Below, piece after piece: positions 1 through 6,260 of a stretch of 6,260 nt of DNA. The position numbers were made by a program, and so were the translations under genes. The stretch's first letter is position 1. Each line of letters opens with the position of its first letter. Location: NCBI GenBank assembly GCA_028288385.1, contig JAQBNX010000362.1, forward strand, positions 1 to 6,260, in the 5' to 3' direction. Below the pieces are notes generated by a model. It was given only the letters and a program-made list of their open reading frames with translations. It did not search any database and was not told the origin of the DNA. This DNA comes from Spirosoma sp. (GTDB taxonomy: Bacteria > Bacteroidota > Bacteroidia > Cytophagales > Spirosomataceae).

Positions 1-1
1 A

Positions 2-436
2 TTACATCAACTTCTTCCGGGGTCTCGCCGAGTTGGTTAATTGAATGGCCGAACCTCCCAGTGCTTTCACGAAACTGGCGTGGGCAACGTGCTGGTCGAT
101 GGTGCTTTGTTCCTTGGCGGGGTCTACTTCTACATTGCCACTCGAAAACATGGCTAATGTTAACTTATGCTGATCGAGCAGCGCTTTTAGTTCAGAGGGT
201 TTGGCGCGGTATGGTCCAAAGGTGTTCGCCCTGAGTTGAATGCCCCGGTAGCCGAGCGCAGCCAGATCAGTAATAGCCTGGGCGTCGTTACCACCCCACG
301 TAATGGCCGAATAAGCAATTTTAATACCTGACTTTTTGGCTAATCCCGCCAACAGCCGATCGGCTCCGGCAGTGAGTGCCAGAGCCGATAGTCCGGCCGT
401 TGTGAGAAACTGTCGTCTGTTTACAGCTTCATGCAT
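2..436 (-). CDS. Tat-exported sugar phosphate isomerase/epimerase-like protein, truncated or frameshifted
   Basis: The 144-residue product resembles the N-terminal half of the xylose isomerase-like TIM-barrel family (AP endonuclease 2 superfamily), which acts on sugars or sugar derivatives. The N-terminus has a twin-arginine signal: N6-R7-R8-Q9-F10-L11 followed by an Ala/Leu/Gly-rich segment to about residue 31, implying export in a folded state. Four barrel strands are visible: GIKIAYSAITWGG (38-49), YRGIQLRA (63-70), KLTLAMFSSGNV (91-102) and GGSAIQLTN (127-135). Family members are usually about 280-300 residues with eight strands, so this is half a barrel. The frame ends ARPRKKLM-stop at bases 2-4, just after a C4 run (19-22). 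One added base there would read PPEEVDV and stay open to the window edge. The start is the ATG at 434-436, which places the Tat motif properly. Such genes often sit beside SusCD pairs. I am fairly sure of the family; whether the gene is broken or misassembled cannot be decided here. Confidence 0.75.
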   Translation of the reverse strand: MHEAVNRRQFLTTAGLSALALTAGADRLLAGLAKKSGIKIAYSAITWGGNDAQAITDLAALGYRGIQLRANTFGPYRAKPSELKALLDQHKLTLAMFSSGNVEVDPAKEQSTIDQHVAHASFVKALGGSAIQLTNSARPRKKLM

Positions 437-510
437 AAAGATGGGGTAGGAATAATCAGTATAAGCTTAGACAGCAGTTACTGACAATGAAATAAAAACT
501 TTTTTGTTTG

Positions 511-547
511 AGAACTAACCAGGATAAGACCTGAAAGAGCTGGTTCT
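511..547 (-). other. Weak hairpin upstream of the epimerase-like gene
   Basis: AACCAG at 517-522 is the exact reverse complement of CTGGTT at 540-545, and a bulge allows three more pairs (511-513 with 545-547 in an alternative register). The loop is about 17 bases. On the transcribed strand it is followed, after about ten bases, by an A-run and then a T-run (near 490-505). It could be part of a leader or a weak transcript-end structure. Six base pairs can arise by chance in 185 bases, so confidence is low. I could not find a convincing Bacteroidota -33/-7 promoter here. Confidence 0.25.
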
Positions 548-560
548 ACTTACAGTCATA

Positions 561-614
561 GACGTTTAACTAGTGGCTTACAAATTATCCATGGCAAACC
601 ACTAGCCAAACGTC
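561..614 (-). repeat. Interrupted inverted repeat just after the susD stop; possible transcript-end hairpin
   Basis: GACGTTT (561-567) pairs exactly with AAACGTC (608-614), and CTAGTGG (570-576) pairs exactly with CCACTAG (599-605). The two 7-bp helices are separated by a symmetric 2x2 mismatch (568-569 against 606-607). Past one further mismatch, 578-579 can pair with 596-597. The loop is about 16 bases (580-595). Read on the minus strand, the hairpin starts seven bases after the susD stop codon. That position suits a 3'-end stabiliser or terminator for the susCD transcript, but no T-run follows the stem, so it is not a textbook intrinsic terminator. The pairing is seen directly; the function is inferred. 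Confidence 0.7.
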
Positions 615-621
615 GAATGGA

Positions 622-2331
622 TTAATAGCCAGGGTTCTGCGCAAAGCTTGAACTACCATCGGCGGCTTTCTCCGTGCGGTCAATCTGGGTTTGCGGAATG
701 GGCCGCAGGTTGTTCGTCTCTTTTATGTTCACAGCGGCATCCGGATTGTATTTCTTAACCCGCTCCACCAAATTTCCCCAACGTTTCAAATCCATCCAGC
801 GGGTTTGTTCACCAGCCAGTTCGCGGGCACGTTCCTGATAGATCATTTCCATGTCCATCATATCGGGCGTGATGGTCATGGCAGCTTCTTTACCGGGGAA
901 AGCTGCCCGCCGGCGCACAGCGTTGATGGCGGCTGTGGCTTCCGTCGTTTTCCCTTGCTTCAGTTGGGCTTCGGCCAGAATCAGGTACGTTTCGGCCAAC
1001 CGGAATGCTATGTAATCGCGGCTGCCAGGTTCGTACGTTAGATCGGGGCGGTTTGGGTCGAGGAATTTTTGCAGCGTTGGGAATAAGGCTGCCGTATAAG
1101 CGCTGGGTACCAGTACCTGGTATGGTTTGGCGGCCCGCTGCGCCAGCGTCCACTCAACGCCTGGGATGTAAATGGCCGTATCGCCCGCTTTTAAGGTTAT
1201 CTTCGCTTTGCTGTTGTCAAAAGAGGTATTCAGATTCGCTCCGGGGTTGTTGCTCAGCCAGGTATCTTTGAACGTCTTTTTATAGCGAGAATCATTTTCC
1301 CGGTCTTTGAAAACGGTTTCTATCAAAAACGTCGTGGGGCGAAGCCGCTTAAAGGGTCGGTCGTTGGCAATATCCCGTTTCATACCGGGCTGCACGTCGT
1401 ACTGCATTCCGAAATACAAGTGCAGCTTATTGCCTTCTCCATTGTTTGTATTCGCCGAATTGATGTTGGTCAGCGGATCAGCCGTGTACTGCACCGAAAA
1501 AACAACCTCGTCATTGATTTCTCCGGCTCCCTGGACGAACACGCTGGCAAAATCGGGTAACAGCTTCAGACTATAGTTACTGATTACGCTCTGTGCTAAG
1601 GTTGCGGCCTTGGCATAATCGTCAGCCGCTTTGGCCGACGAGGTAGCTTTGGTCAAATAAACCTTCGCCAGCAAATGCTCGGCCGCTGGTTTGGTGGCCC
1701 GCCCGTAATCACTGCCGCCCTGCGACGAAGCTTTGATGGCTGGCAAATCTGGTATAGCGGCTTCAAGATCGGCTATGATGGTTTTGTAGATATCTGCTTC
1801 AGATGCCCGGCTGGTTGATTTGGTAGGCCCAAGGGTTTCTTTCAATCGCAGGTCTACTCCACCAAACTGTTGCACCAGGATAAAGTAATAGTGCGCCCGC
1901 AGAAATTTCATTTCAGCAACCCGTAGCTTTCGGGTAGCATCCGAAACGGTAGCAGCCGGGGCACGTTCAATGACCGCGTTGGTGGTGTTAATGCCTCTGT
2001 ACAACTCTTCCCACACTTGTTGGATAATGTCGACAAAGCTGTTTAACTGGGTATCATAAAAGTGAAACCCTTTGTAGCTTCCGTCGGCCCCGGTCGTGTA
2101 AATGTCTGTGCCGTATTCAGACATGGTCAGGCCACGCTCCGATGCGTAAAAATTGCGCAGCGATGAGTAAGCTGCTTTGCTGGCGTCTTCAAAGCCTTTA
2201 GGTGTATTTATATAATCGTTGCCAATGCTGGAAATTACTTTCTCTTCCAGCAGGTCCTTACAGGATTGCCCGCCCAACAAAAGAGCCGCGAGGCCCAAGA
2301 CACGGAAGGATTTTGAATATATTGGTTTCAT
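622..2331 (-). CDS. SusD/RagB-family nutrient-binding outer-membrane lipoprotein
   Basis: This is a 569-residue surface lipoprotein that would bind the ligand and cap the SusC channel encoded upstream. The signal peptide has K2, R10 and a hydrophobic core (11-21), with the probable lipidated cysteine at C24. The following K-D-L-L-E-E resembles the charged surface-export signal of Bacteroidota lipoproteins. The N-terminal SusD-like domain shows the GTDIYTTGADGSYKGF segment (74-89), the helical repeat AEMKFLRAHYYFILVQQFGG (139-158) and YGRATKPAAEHLLAKVYL (209-226). The RagB/SusD C-terminal domain includes RDYIAFRLAETYLILAEA (438-455), ERARELAGEQTRWMDLKRWG (500-519), LRPIPQTQID (542-551) and the classic QNPGY end. 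Length is normal and no frame damage is seen. A methionine-rich stretch (five Met in 485-496) is a small oddity. The ATG start has only an AT-rich leader upstream, as is usual for this phylum. The binding residues do not reveal the substrate. Confidence 0.96.
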   Translation of the reverse strand: MKPIYSKSFRVLGLAALLLGGQSCKDLLEEKVISSIGNDYINTPKGFEDASKAAYSSLRNFYASERGLTMSEYGTDIYTTGADGSYKGFHFYDTQLNSFVDIIQQVWEELYRGINTTNAVIERAPAATVSDATRKLRVAEMKFLRAHYYFILVQQFGGVDLRLKETLGPTKSTSRASEADIYKTIIADLEAAIPDLPAIKASSQGGSDYGRATKPAAEHLLAKVYLTKATSSAKAADDYAKAATLAQSVISNYSLKLLPDFASVFVQGAGEINDEVVFSVQYTADPLTNINSANTNNGEGNKLHLYFGMQYDVQPGMKRDIANDRPFKRLRPTTFLIETVFKDRENDSRYKKTFKDTWLSNNPGANLNTSFDNSKAKITLKAGDTAIYIPGVEWTLAQRAAKPYQVLVPSAYTAALFPTLQKFLDPNRPDLTYEPGSRDYIAFRLAETYLILAEAQLKQGKTTEATAAINAVRRRAAFPGKEAAMTITPDMMDMEMIYQERARELAGEQTRWMDLKRWGNLVERVKKYNPDAAVNIKETNNLRPIPQTQIDRTEKAADGSSSFAQNPGY

Positions 2332-2383
2332 GTTTTTAAATGCTAAAGATTGCTATAAACACACGTAGTGACTGGTAATCACA

Positions 2384-2408
2384 GGCCTGATTTTTTATCT
2401 ATCAGGCC
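2384..2408 (-). repeat. Perfect 8-bp hairpin between susC and susD
   Basis: GGCCTGAT (2384-2391) is exactly complementary to ATCAGGCC (2401-2408), with a 9-base loop. It begins 16 bases after the susC stop codon and ends about 50 bases before the susD ATG. On the transcribed minus strand the loop is A-rich and the stem is followed by TGTGATTACC, so there is no U-tract for intrinsic termination. A plausible role is partial attenuation or protection of a processed susC 3' end, giving different SusC and SusD levels. The structure is seen; the role is inference. Confidence 0.65.
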
Positions 2409-2424
2409 ACGACCACTCATGTGC

Positions 2425-5400
2425 TTAAAATTTAACGTTTAAACCGAAGGTCACTACGCGGGTTGCAGGCGTAACGCCATTACTAACCGTGCCATCGCTG
2501 GTTTCAGGATCGACACCGTTGTATTTCGATCGGTAGGTCGAAAAGATAAACGGCTGCTGAATACTGGTGAATAACCGTAGCGACTGCATACGGAGTCTCT
2601 GGGTAATAGACGCCGGGAAGGTGTAGCCAAGGTTGATGTTCCTGACTTTCACAAACGAGCCGTCAAAATAGTAGATAGCCGAGTTATAGACAGGGAATTC
2701 CTGGCTTGAGTTGGGCCGGGGGAACTCGTTAGTCGGGTTGTTAGGCGTCCAGTAATCCACTTTAATTTGCTCATAACGACCCGCCAACTGGTTATTATCG
2801 CGGTGAAAGCCGCTTAGGATGGTTTGGCCAATCCGGGCATACACAAAGAAGTTCAGGTCAAAGCCTTTGTAGCTAAATCGATTTGTGATACCACCACTCC
2901 AGGTTGGACTATCTGAGCCAAGAAACACCCGGTCATCGGCCGTAATTTTACCGTCATTATTGGTGTCCTGCACTTTAATCTGACCAACGGCACTTTGGTA
3001 GGACTTGGCTGCGTCAGCTTCGCTGGTTTGCCAGATACCCGCTTTCTTATAATCATAAAATTCAGTCAGCGGTTTTCCAATAAACCGTTTGTTACCCACG
3101 TCGTCAACAGGTCCATTGAACAGGGAGATAATGGCTTCCGAATTCTTAGAGAACACAAAGTCAGTCGTCCATTTAAATCCGCCTTTTGTATTCACTTTCA
3201 CCGTTGATACGCTGACTTCAATACCCTTATTCTGGGTCTCGCCAATGTTGCGGGTTACCGCGTTGAAGCCAATCGACGTAGGCAACTGGTCAGACAGCAG
3301 CAGATCAGTCGTACGGGTTTGGTAGAGTTCGATGGCCCCCGCTACCCGGCCCTGCCAAAGGCTGAAATCGACCCCGATATTCGTCGTGGTTGATGTTTCC
3401 CAGTGCAAATCTGCGTTGCCTATTGTATTAGGACGGTACCCATAGGCCGGGGTGTTGCCAAAGGCATAAACCGTGCGGTCTAGTAGCCCCTGTGTCTGGT
3501 ACGGCGCTACGCCCTGATTACCCACCGACCCCCGGCTAACCCGAAGTTTCAGCAGGTCAACCCAGGAAGACCCCTTCATGAAATCCTCATTGCTGATGTT
3601 CCATCCTAAGGCAATACCAGGGAAATTACCATATTTAGTGTTTTCACCGAATCGGCTGGATCCATCCCGGCGCAGGGTGGCTGTGACCAAGTATTTGTCT
3701 TTGTAGTCATAGTTGATCCGGCCCATGTAGGAGTTGATCGTCCACTGCACCAGACTACTGCCGACACCCAGGGGTAAGCTGGCAGTGCCAACATTATAAA
3801 ACGACTGAGATTCGGCCGGAACGCCCTGCACGTTGATGTTATTCTGCTCAAAATTGTCGCGCTGGATGGATTGTAGTGCCGTAATACCGAAATTATGATC
3901 GCCAATTTTTTTGTTATACGTCACCACGTTTTCGAGCGTGTAGTTAAACCCAAAGGCGCTAAGTGTAGATGCCTGTGGGTCACCAAATTTGCGGGCGTTG
4001 GTTTGTGCGCCAATAAACCGGCCAAACCGGTTGATGGTAAAGTCAGGCCCAAAATTAACTCGGTATTTTAACCCGTCGAGAATATTGACCTCGGCGTAAA
4101 TACTGTTGAAAATGCGGTATTTTTTTCGTTCCTCCACCTGCGCGCCCGGCACAACTTCGGCCAGGGGATTGGTGAGCAGCGCATCGTTCGTTGGCGAGAA
4201 AATCAGGTTTCCGTTGTCATCATACGGCCTGCCGAGCGGATTTTGCTGCAGCGTAAAGTTGTAGGGGTTCAGGGTTTCTCCATTGCGGAGGCTATACATC
4301 ATGTATGAGGCAATCCCTACCTTAAGTGCCTTATTGATCTGGTGGTCAATATTGGCACGTAACGAATAGCGGTTAAACTCCAGACCGGGCATGATACCCT
4401 TGTCTTTGAAAAAGCCGGCCGAAATATAGAACTGCGTTTTCTCATTGCCGCCCTGAATACCCAGCGAGTGGTTCTGCTGAAAACCCTGGCGCAGAATCAA
4501 CGACTGCCAGTCGGTATTCCGCCCGGCCGCAAGACCGGCCGCTTCGGCTGGGTCACCACCCAGTACAGCTACCTTCGAGTCGGCGTAGGCATCGGCCACA
4601 CCCGTTGGAACAGGATTGCCGTTGGCATCTTTGTAGTTGCCCGTTGTGCGATAGGCTTCCCGAACGAATTCGGCAAATTCGGAGCCGCTGAACAGGTGGA
4701 TTTTATCCAGCGCAGTCGTCACGCCGGCATAATTGTCGTAACTAATGGTCGTTTTGCCCGTTGGACTACCCCGTTTGGTGGTAACCAGTACCACACCGTT
4801 GGCACCCCTGGCGCCATAAATGGCCGTTGCAGTGGCATCTTTCAAAATTTCCATTGAGCCAACATCGTTCGGATTGATGTCTTCGTAACCCGCAGAGAGT
4901 GGAATGCCATCCACTACGTAGAGCGGATCGTTACCAGCATTAAACGAACGACGCCCCCTGATTCGGATGGTTGGTACAGAGCCTGGCCGACTTCCCGACT
5001 GCGCCACGTCGACCCCGGCAACCCGACCCTGCATGGCCTGACCAATGTTGGTAATGGGCTGTTCGGTAATTTGCTTGGGCGTTACAGACGATATGGCGCC
5101 GGTGGTCTGGCTCTTCTTTTGAGAACCATAGCCAATCACGACCACTTCGTTGAGCGACCGGCTGTCGGTGTTCAGGGTTAGATTAATGGCCGACTGGTTG
5201 CCAACCGTGATTTCCTGCGTAACAAAACCCACGGCCGAGTAGACCAGTACGACCTGGCCGTTAGGCACCGTCAGGCGGTAATCACCATTGGCATCGGTTG
5301 TGGTGCCGCGCGTGGTGCCTTTCACCGCTACGCTGGCACCCGGCAGCCCACTGTTATCATCGCCCGAAAGAATACGTCCTGTCACTGTGCGCTCCTGAGC

Positions 5401-5544
5401 GGGGTTTTCAGGGGCAGGCCAGAAGGTGGGCGTAGCACTCACTGCTGGTTGTGCCAGCATCGTAAAGGCGGTTAGGCCGAGCAACGGGAGCCACGGCCTG
5501 AATAAAGCGGTCCGGTTGGGCCGTTGGGTACTAGTCTTACTCAT
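2425..5544 (-). CDS. SusC/RagA-family TonB-dependent outer-membrane receptor
   Basis: This 1039-residue outer-membrane importer is the channel partner of the SusD encoded next. I start at ATG 5542-5544 because it gives a proper signal peptide (R9, R12, hydrophobic 19-30, AVSA cleavage near 37). The frame also runs upstream to a TTG at 5575-5577 overlapping the fecR stop, but that adds an atypical leader. A carboxypeptidase-regulatory-like domain follows (about 52-126; GLPGASVAVKGTTRGTTTD). Then come the SusC signature EVVVIGYG (133-140) and the plug (about 141-259) with TIRIRG (192-197), PLYVVDG (207-213) and ATAIYGARGANGVVLVTTKRG (239-259, interrupted by no gaps). The beta-barrel runs to a terminal Phe (LNVKF). 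D860, N862, D864, K866 and D871 form an EF-hand-like loop often seen in this family. Length is normal. No STN domain lies between the signal peptide and residue 52, so direct signalling through FecR is unlikely by the standard route. The substrate is unknown. Confidence 0.96.
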   Translation of the reverse strand: MSKTSTQRPNRTALFRPWLPLLGLTAFTMLAQPAVSATPTFWPAPENPAQERTVTGRILSGDDNSGLPGASVAVKGTTRGTTTDANGDYRLTVPNGQVVLVYSAVGFVTQEITVGNQSAINLTLNTDSRSLNEVVVIGYGSQKKSQTTGAISSVTPKQITEQPITNIGQAMQGRVAGVDVAQSGSRPGSVPTIRIRGRRSFNAGNDPLYVVDGIPLSAGYEDINPNDVGSMEILKDATATAIYGARGANGVVLVTTKRGSPTGKTTISYDNYAGVTTALDKIHLFSGSEFAEFVREAYRTTGNYKDANGNPVPTGVADAYADSKVAVLGGDPAEAAGLAAGRNTDWQSLILRQGFQQNHSLGIQGGNEKTQFYISAGFFKDKGIMPGLEFNRYSLRANIDHQINKALKVGIASYMMYSLRNGETLNPYNFTLQQNPLGRPYDDNGNLIFSPTNDALLTNPLAEVVPGAQVEERKKYRIFNSIYAEVNILDGLKYRVNFGPDFTINRFGRFIGAQTNARKFGDPQASTLSAFGFNYTLENVVTYNKKIGDHNFGITALQSIQRDNFEQNNINVQGVPAESQSFYNVGTASLPLGVGSSLVQWTINSYMGRINYDYKDKYLVTATLRRDGSSRFGENTKYGNFPGIALGWNISNEDFMKGSSWVDLLKLRVSRGSVGNQGVAPYQTQGLLDRTVYAFGNTPAYGYRPNTIGNADLHWETSTTTNIGVDFSLWQGRVAGAIELYQTRTTDLLLSDQLPTSIGFNAVTRNIGETQNKGIEVSVSTVKVNTKGGFKWTTDFVFSKNSEAIISLFNGPVDDVGNKRFIGKPLTEFYDYKKAGIWQTSEADAAKSYQSAVGQIKVQDTNNDGKITADDRVFLGSDSPTWSGGITNRFSYKGFDLNFFVYARIGQTILSGFHRDNNQLAGRYEQIKVDYWTPNNPTNEFPRPNSSQEFPVYNSAIYYFDGSFVKVRNINLGYTFPASITQRLRMQSLRLFTSIQQPFIFSTYRSKYNGVDPETSDGTVSNGVTPATRVVTFGLNVKF

Positions 5545-5573
5545 TACTGGTACAAGTTTAAGTACATAAAAAA

Positions 5574-6260
5574 TCAAGGTAAAGGTTGTACAAATCCAGC
5601 TGAAACTTCGACGGATTCGCCGGATTGGAGCCGAATAGGCTTTTGCTGATTCAATACTACGTTAATGGCGCCCGACGTTAGGGCCACACGGGTACATTCT
5701 GGTCGCTGACGCACCCGGAAGGTGGTACCAACGGCTTCAACCGTCAAGTCGTCGGGCATGTGTACCCGGAACACCCGCGCCGATGACGTATCGGCGCGGT
5801 GAACGACCGAGAAGTCGGCTTCGCCCTGAAGCCAGACCGCCCTCGGCGACTCCTCGGACCACCGGCGGGCAAAGTACACTGAACTATTCGCGTATAACGT
5901 AACAGTCGAGTTATCGGGCAGCAGGATGGTACGGGTCTGGCCAGCAATTGTTTTAATGGTGCGAATCGACTGCTGAGGACCGTATTGCATCCATAACGCC
6001 CAGCCGACGAGCAGAATTAGTCCCAACGTAGCACCAACGGTTCGCAGAAAATACCACCAGCCCACCACCTTCTGCACATCGGGCTGCAGAGGCCGCACGT
6101 CTTCCATGGTCCGGAGCGATTCGCGAATGCGCCCCCATACCGACGATACTTCATCGCCAGACAACGACCGACTGGCGGGCAACGATGCGGTACGTATCAG
6201 TTCGCGCGCCGTTTCAACCGTATCGGCACAATCGGGGTTGTTAGTAAGCCAGGCTTGCCA
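5574..6260 (-). CDS. FecR-family anti-sigma factor, N-terminus off the window, short C-terminus
   Basis: This is an inner-membrane anti-sigma regulator that would control an ECF sigma factor. The frame is open to the right edge: the 26 residues before the TTG at 6180-6182 read WQAWLTNNPD..., a normal FecR N-terminal segment. The true start therefore lies outside, probably some 30 codons further, and the TTG should not be used. In visible-residue numbers there is a cytoplasmic helical part (1-66), one membrane span (about 72-91), and a periplasmic FecR domain (about 106-220). The domain shows TILLPDNSTVTLYANSSV (111-128), VWLQGEADFSV (142-152), LTVEAVGTTFRVR (172-184) and IRLQSGESVEVS (209-220). 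The protein stops eight residues later at TGA 5574-5576. Bacteroidota FecR proteins usually continue with a C-terminal domain of about 70 residues (DUF4974); here it is absent. The susC ATG is 29 bases downstream, implying cotranscription. The sigma gene is expected beyond the edge but is not seen. Confidence 0.92.
   Translation of the reverse strand, partial: WQAWLTNNPDCADTVETARELIRTASLPASRSLSGDEVSSVWGRIRESLRTMEDVRPLQPDVQKVVGWWYFLRTVGATLGLILLVGWALWMQYGPQQSIRTIKTIAGQTRTILLPDNSTVTLYANSSVYFARRWSEESPRAVWLQGEADFSVVHRADTSSARVFRVHMPDDLTVEAVGTTFRVRQRPECTRVALTSGAINVVLNQQKPIRLQSGESVEVSAGFVQPLP

Noticed and set aside
437..560. A promoter for the epimerase-like gene in the spacer
   Set aside because: I looked for the Bacteroidota -7 consensus TAnnTTTG with an upstream TTG and found no exact match on the minus strand, so no promoter is called.
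691..1576. Several plus-strand open frames of 88-116 codons opposite susD
   Set aside because: They lie antisense inside a clearly coding SusD gene, have low-complexity or Cys/Arg-rich translations without recognisable domains, and look like shadows of the coding strand.
4468..4857. A 129-codon plus-strand open frame opposite susC
   Set aside because: It is fully antisense to the conserved SusC plug and early barrel region, and its translation resembles no family I recognise, so coding constraint on the opposite strand explains it.
5744..6138. Two minus-strand frames of 61 and 67 codons overlapping fecR in another frame
   Set aside because: They overlap the well-supported FecR reading frame and show no domain or motif of their own.
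6180..6182. TTG as the start codon of the fecR-like gene
   Set aside because: The frame continues upstream to the window edge with typical FecR N-terminal residues (WQAWLTNNPD), so the real start is outside the window.
3..6260. A complete polysaccharide utilisation locus with a predictable substrate
   Set aside because: Only the SusCD pair, a FecR part and an epimerase part are present. No glycoside hydrolase, lyase or sulfatase is visible, so a substrate cannot be assigned.

Overview
The window looks like chromosome of a Bacteroidota bacterium. The evidence is an adjacent SusC/SusD outer-membrane pair, a FecR-type anti-sigma factor directly upstream, AT-rich leaders without a Shine-Dalgarno sequence, and a SusD-type lipoprotein signal. 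The moderate base composition and the protein flavour (a Tat-exported sugar isomerase-like protein beside SusCD) suggest Cytophagales, perhaps a Spirosoma relative. That placement is inference from general familiarity and has not been searched.

All four genes lie on the minus strand, so transcription runs from high to low coordinates. First is the 3' portion of a fecR-like gene (5574-6260), which enters from the right edge. After 29 bases comes a complete susC-like TonB-dependent receptor gene (start chosen at 5544, stop 2425). After a 97-base spacer-plus-stop interval holding a perfect 8-bp hairpin comes a complete susD-like lipoprotein gene (622-2331). A 185-base spacer follows, with a large interrupted inverted repeat just past the susD stop. 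Last is the 5' half of a Tat-exported sugar phosphate isomerase/epimerase-like gene (2-436), whose frame closes at the left edge. No stretch above 300 bases lacks a gene, and I see no RNA gene, IS element or CRISPR array.

The likely job is nutrient, probably glycan, uptake. SusD captures the ligand at the cell surface, SusC imports it across the outer membrane with TonB energy, FecR would regulate an ECF sigma factor (probably encoded just beyond the right edge), and the epimerase-like protein may act on the imported sugar. No glycoside hydrolase is present, so the substrate cannot be named.

Three things stand out. The FecR protein stops right after its FecR domain, without the usual C-terminal domain. 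The adjacent SusC has no N-terminal STN signalling domain, so neither half of the usual transduction interface is present. The epimerase frame ends after about half a TIM barrel, next to a C4 run, which suggests a frameshift. I found no convincing evidence of a wholly new system.
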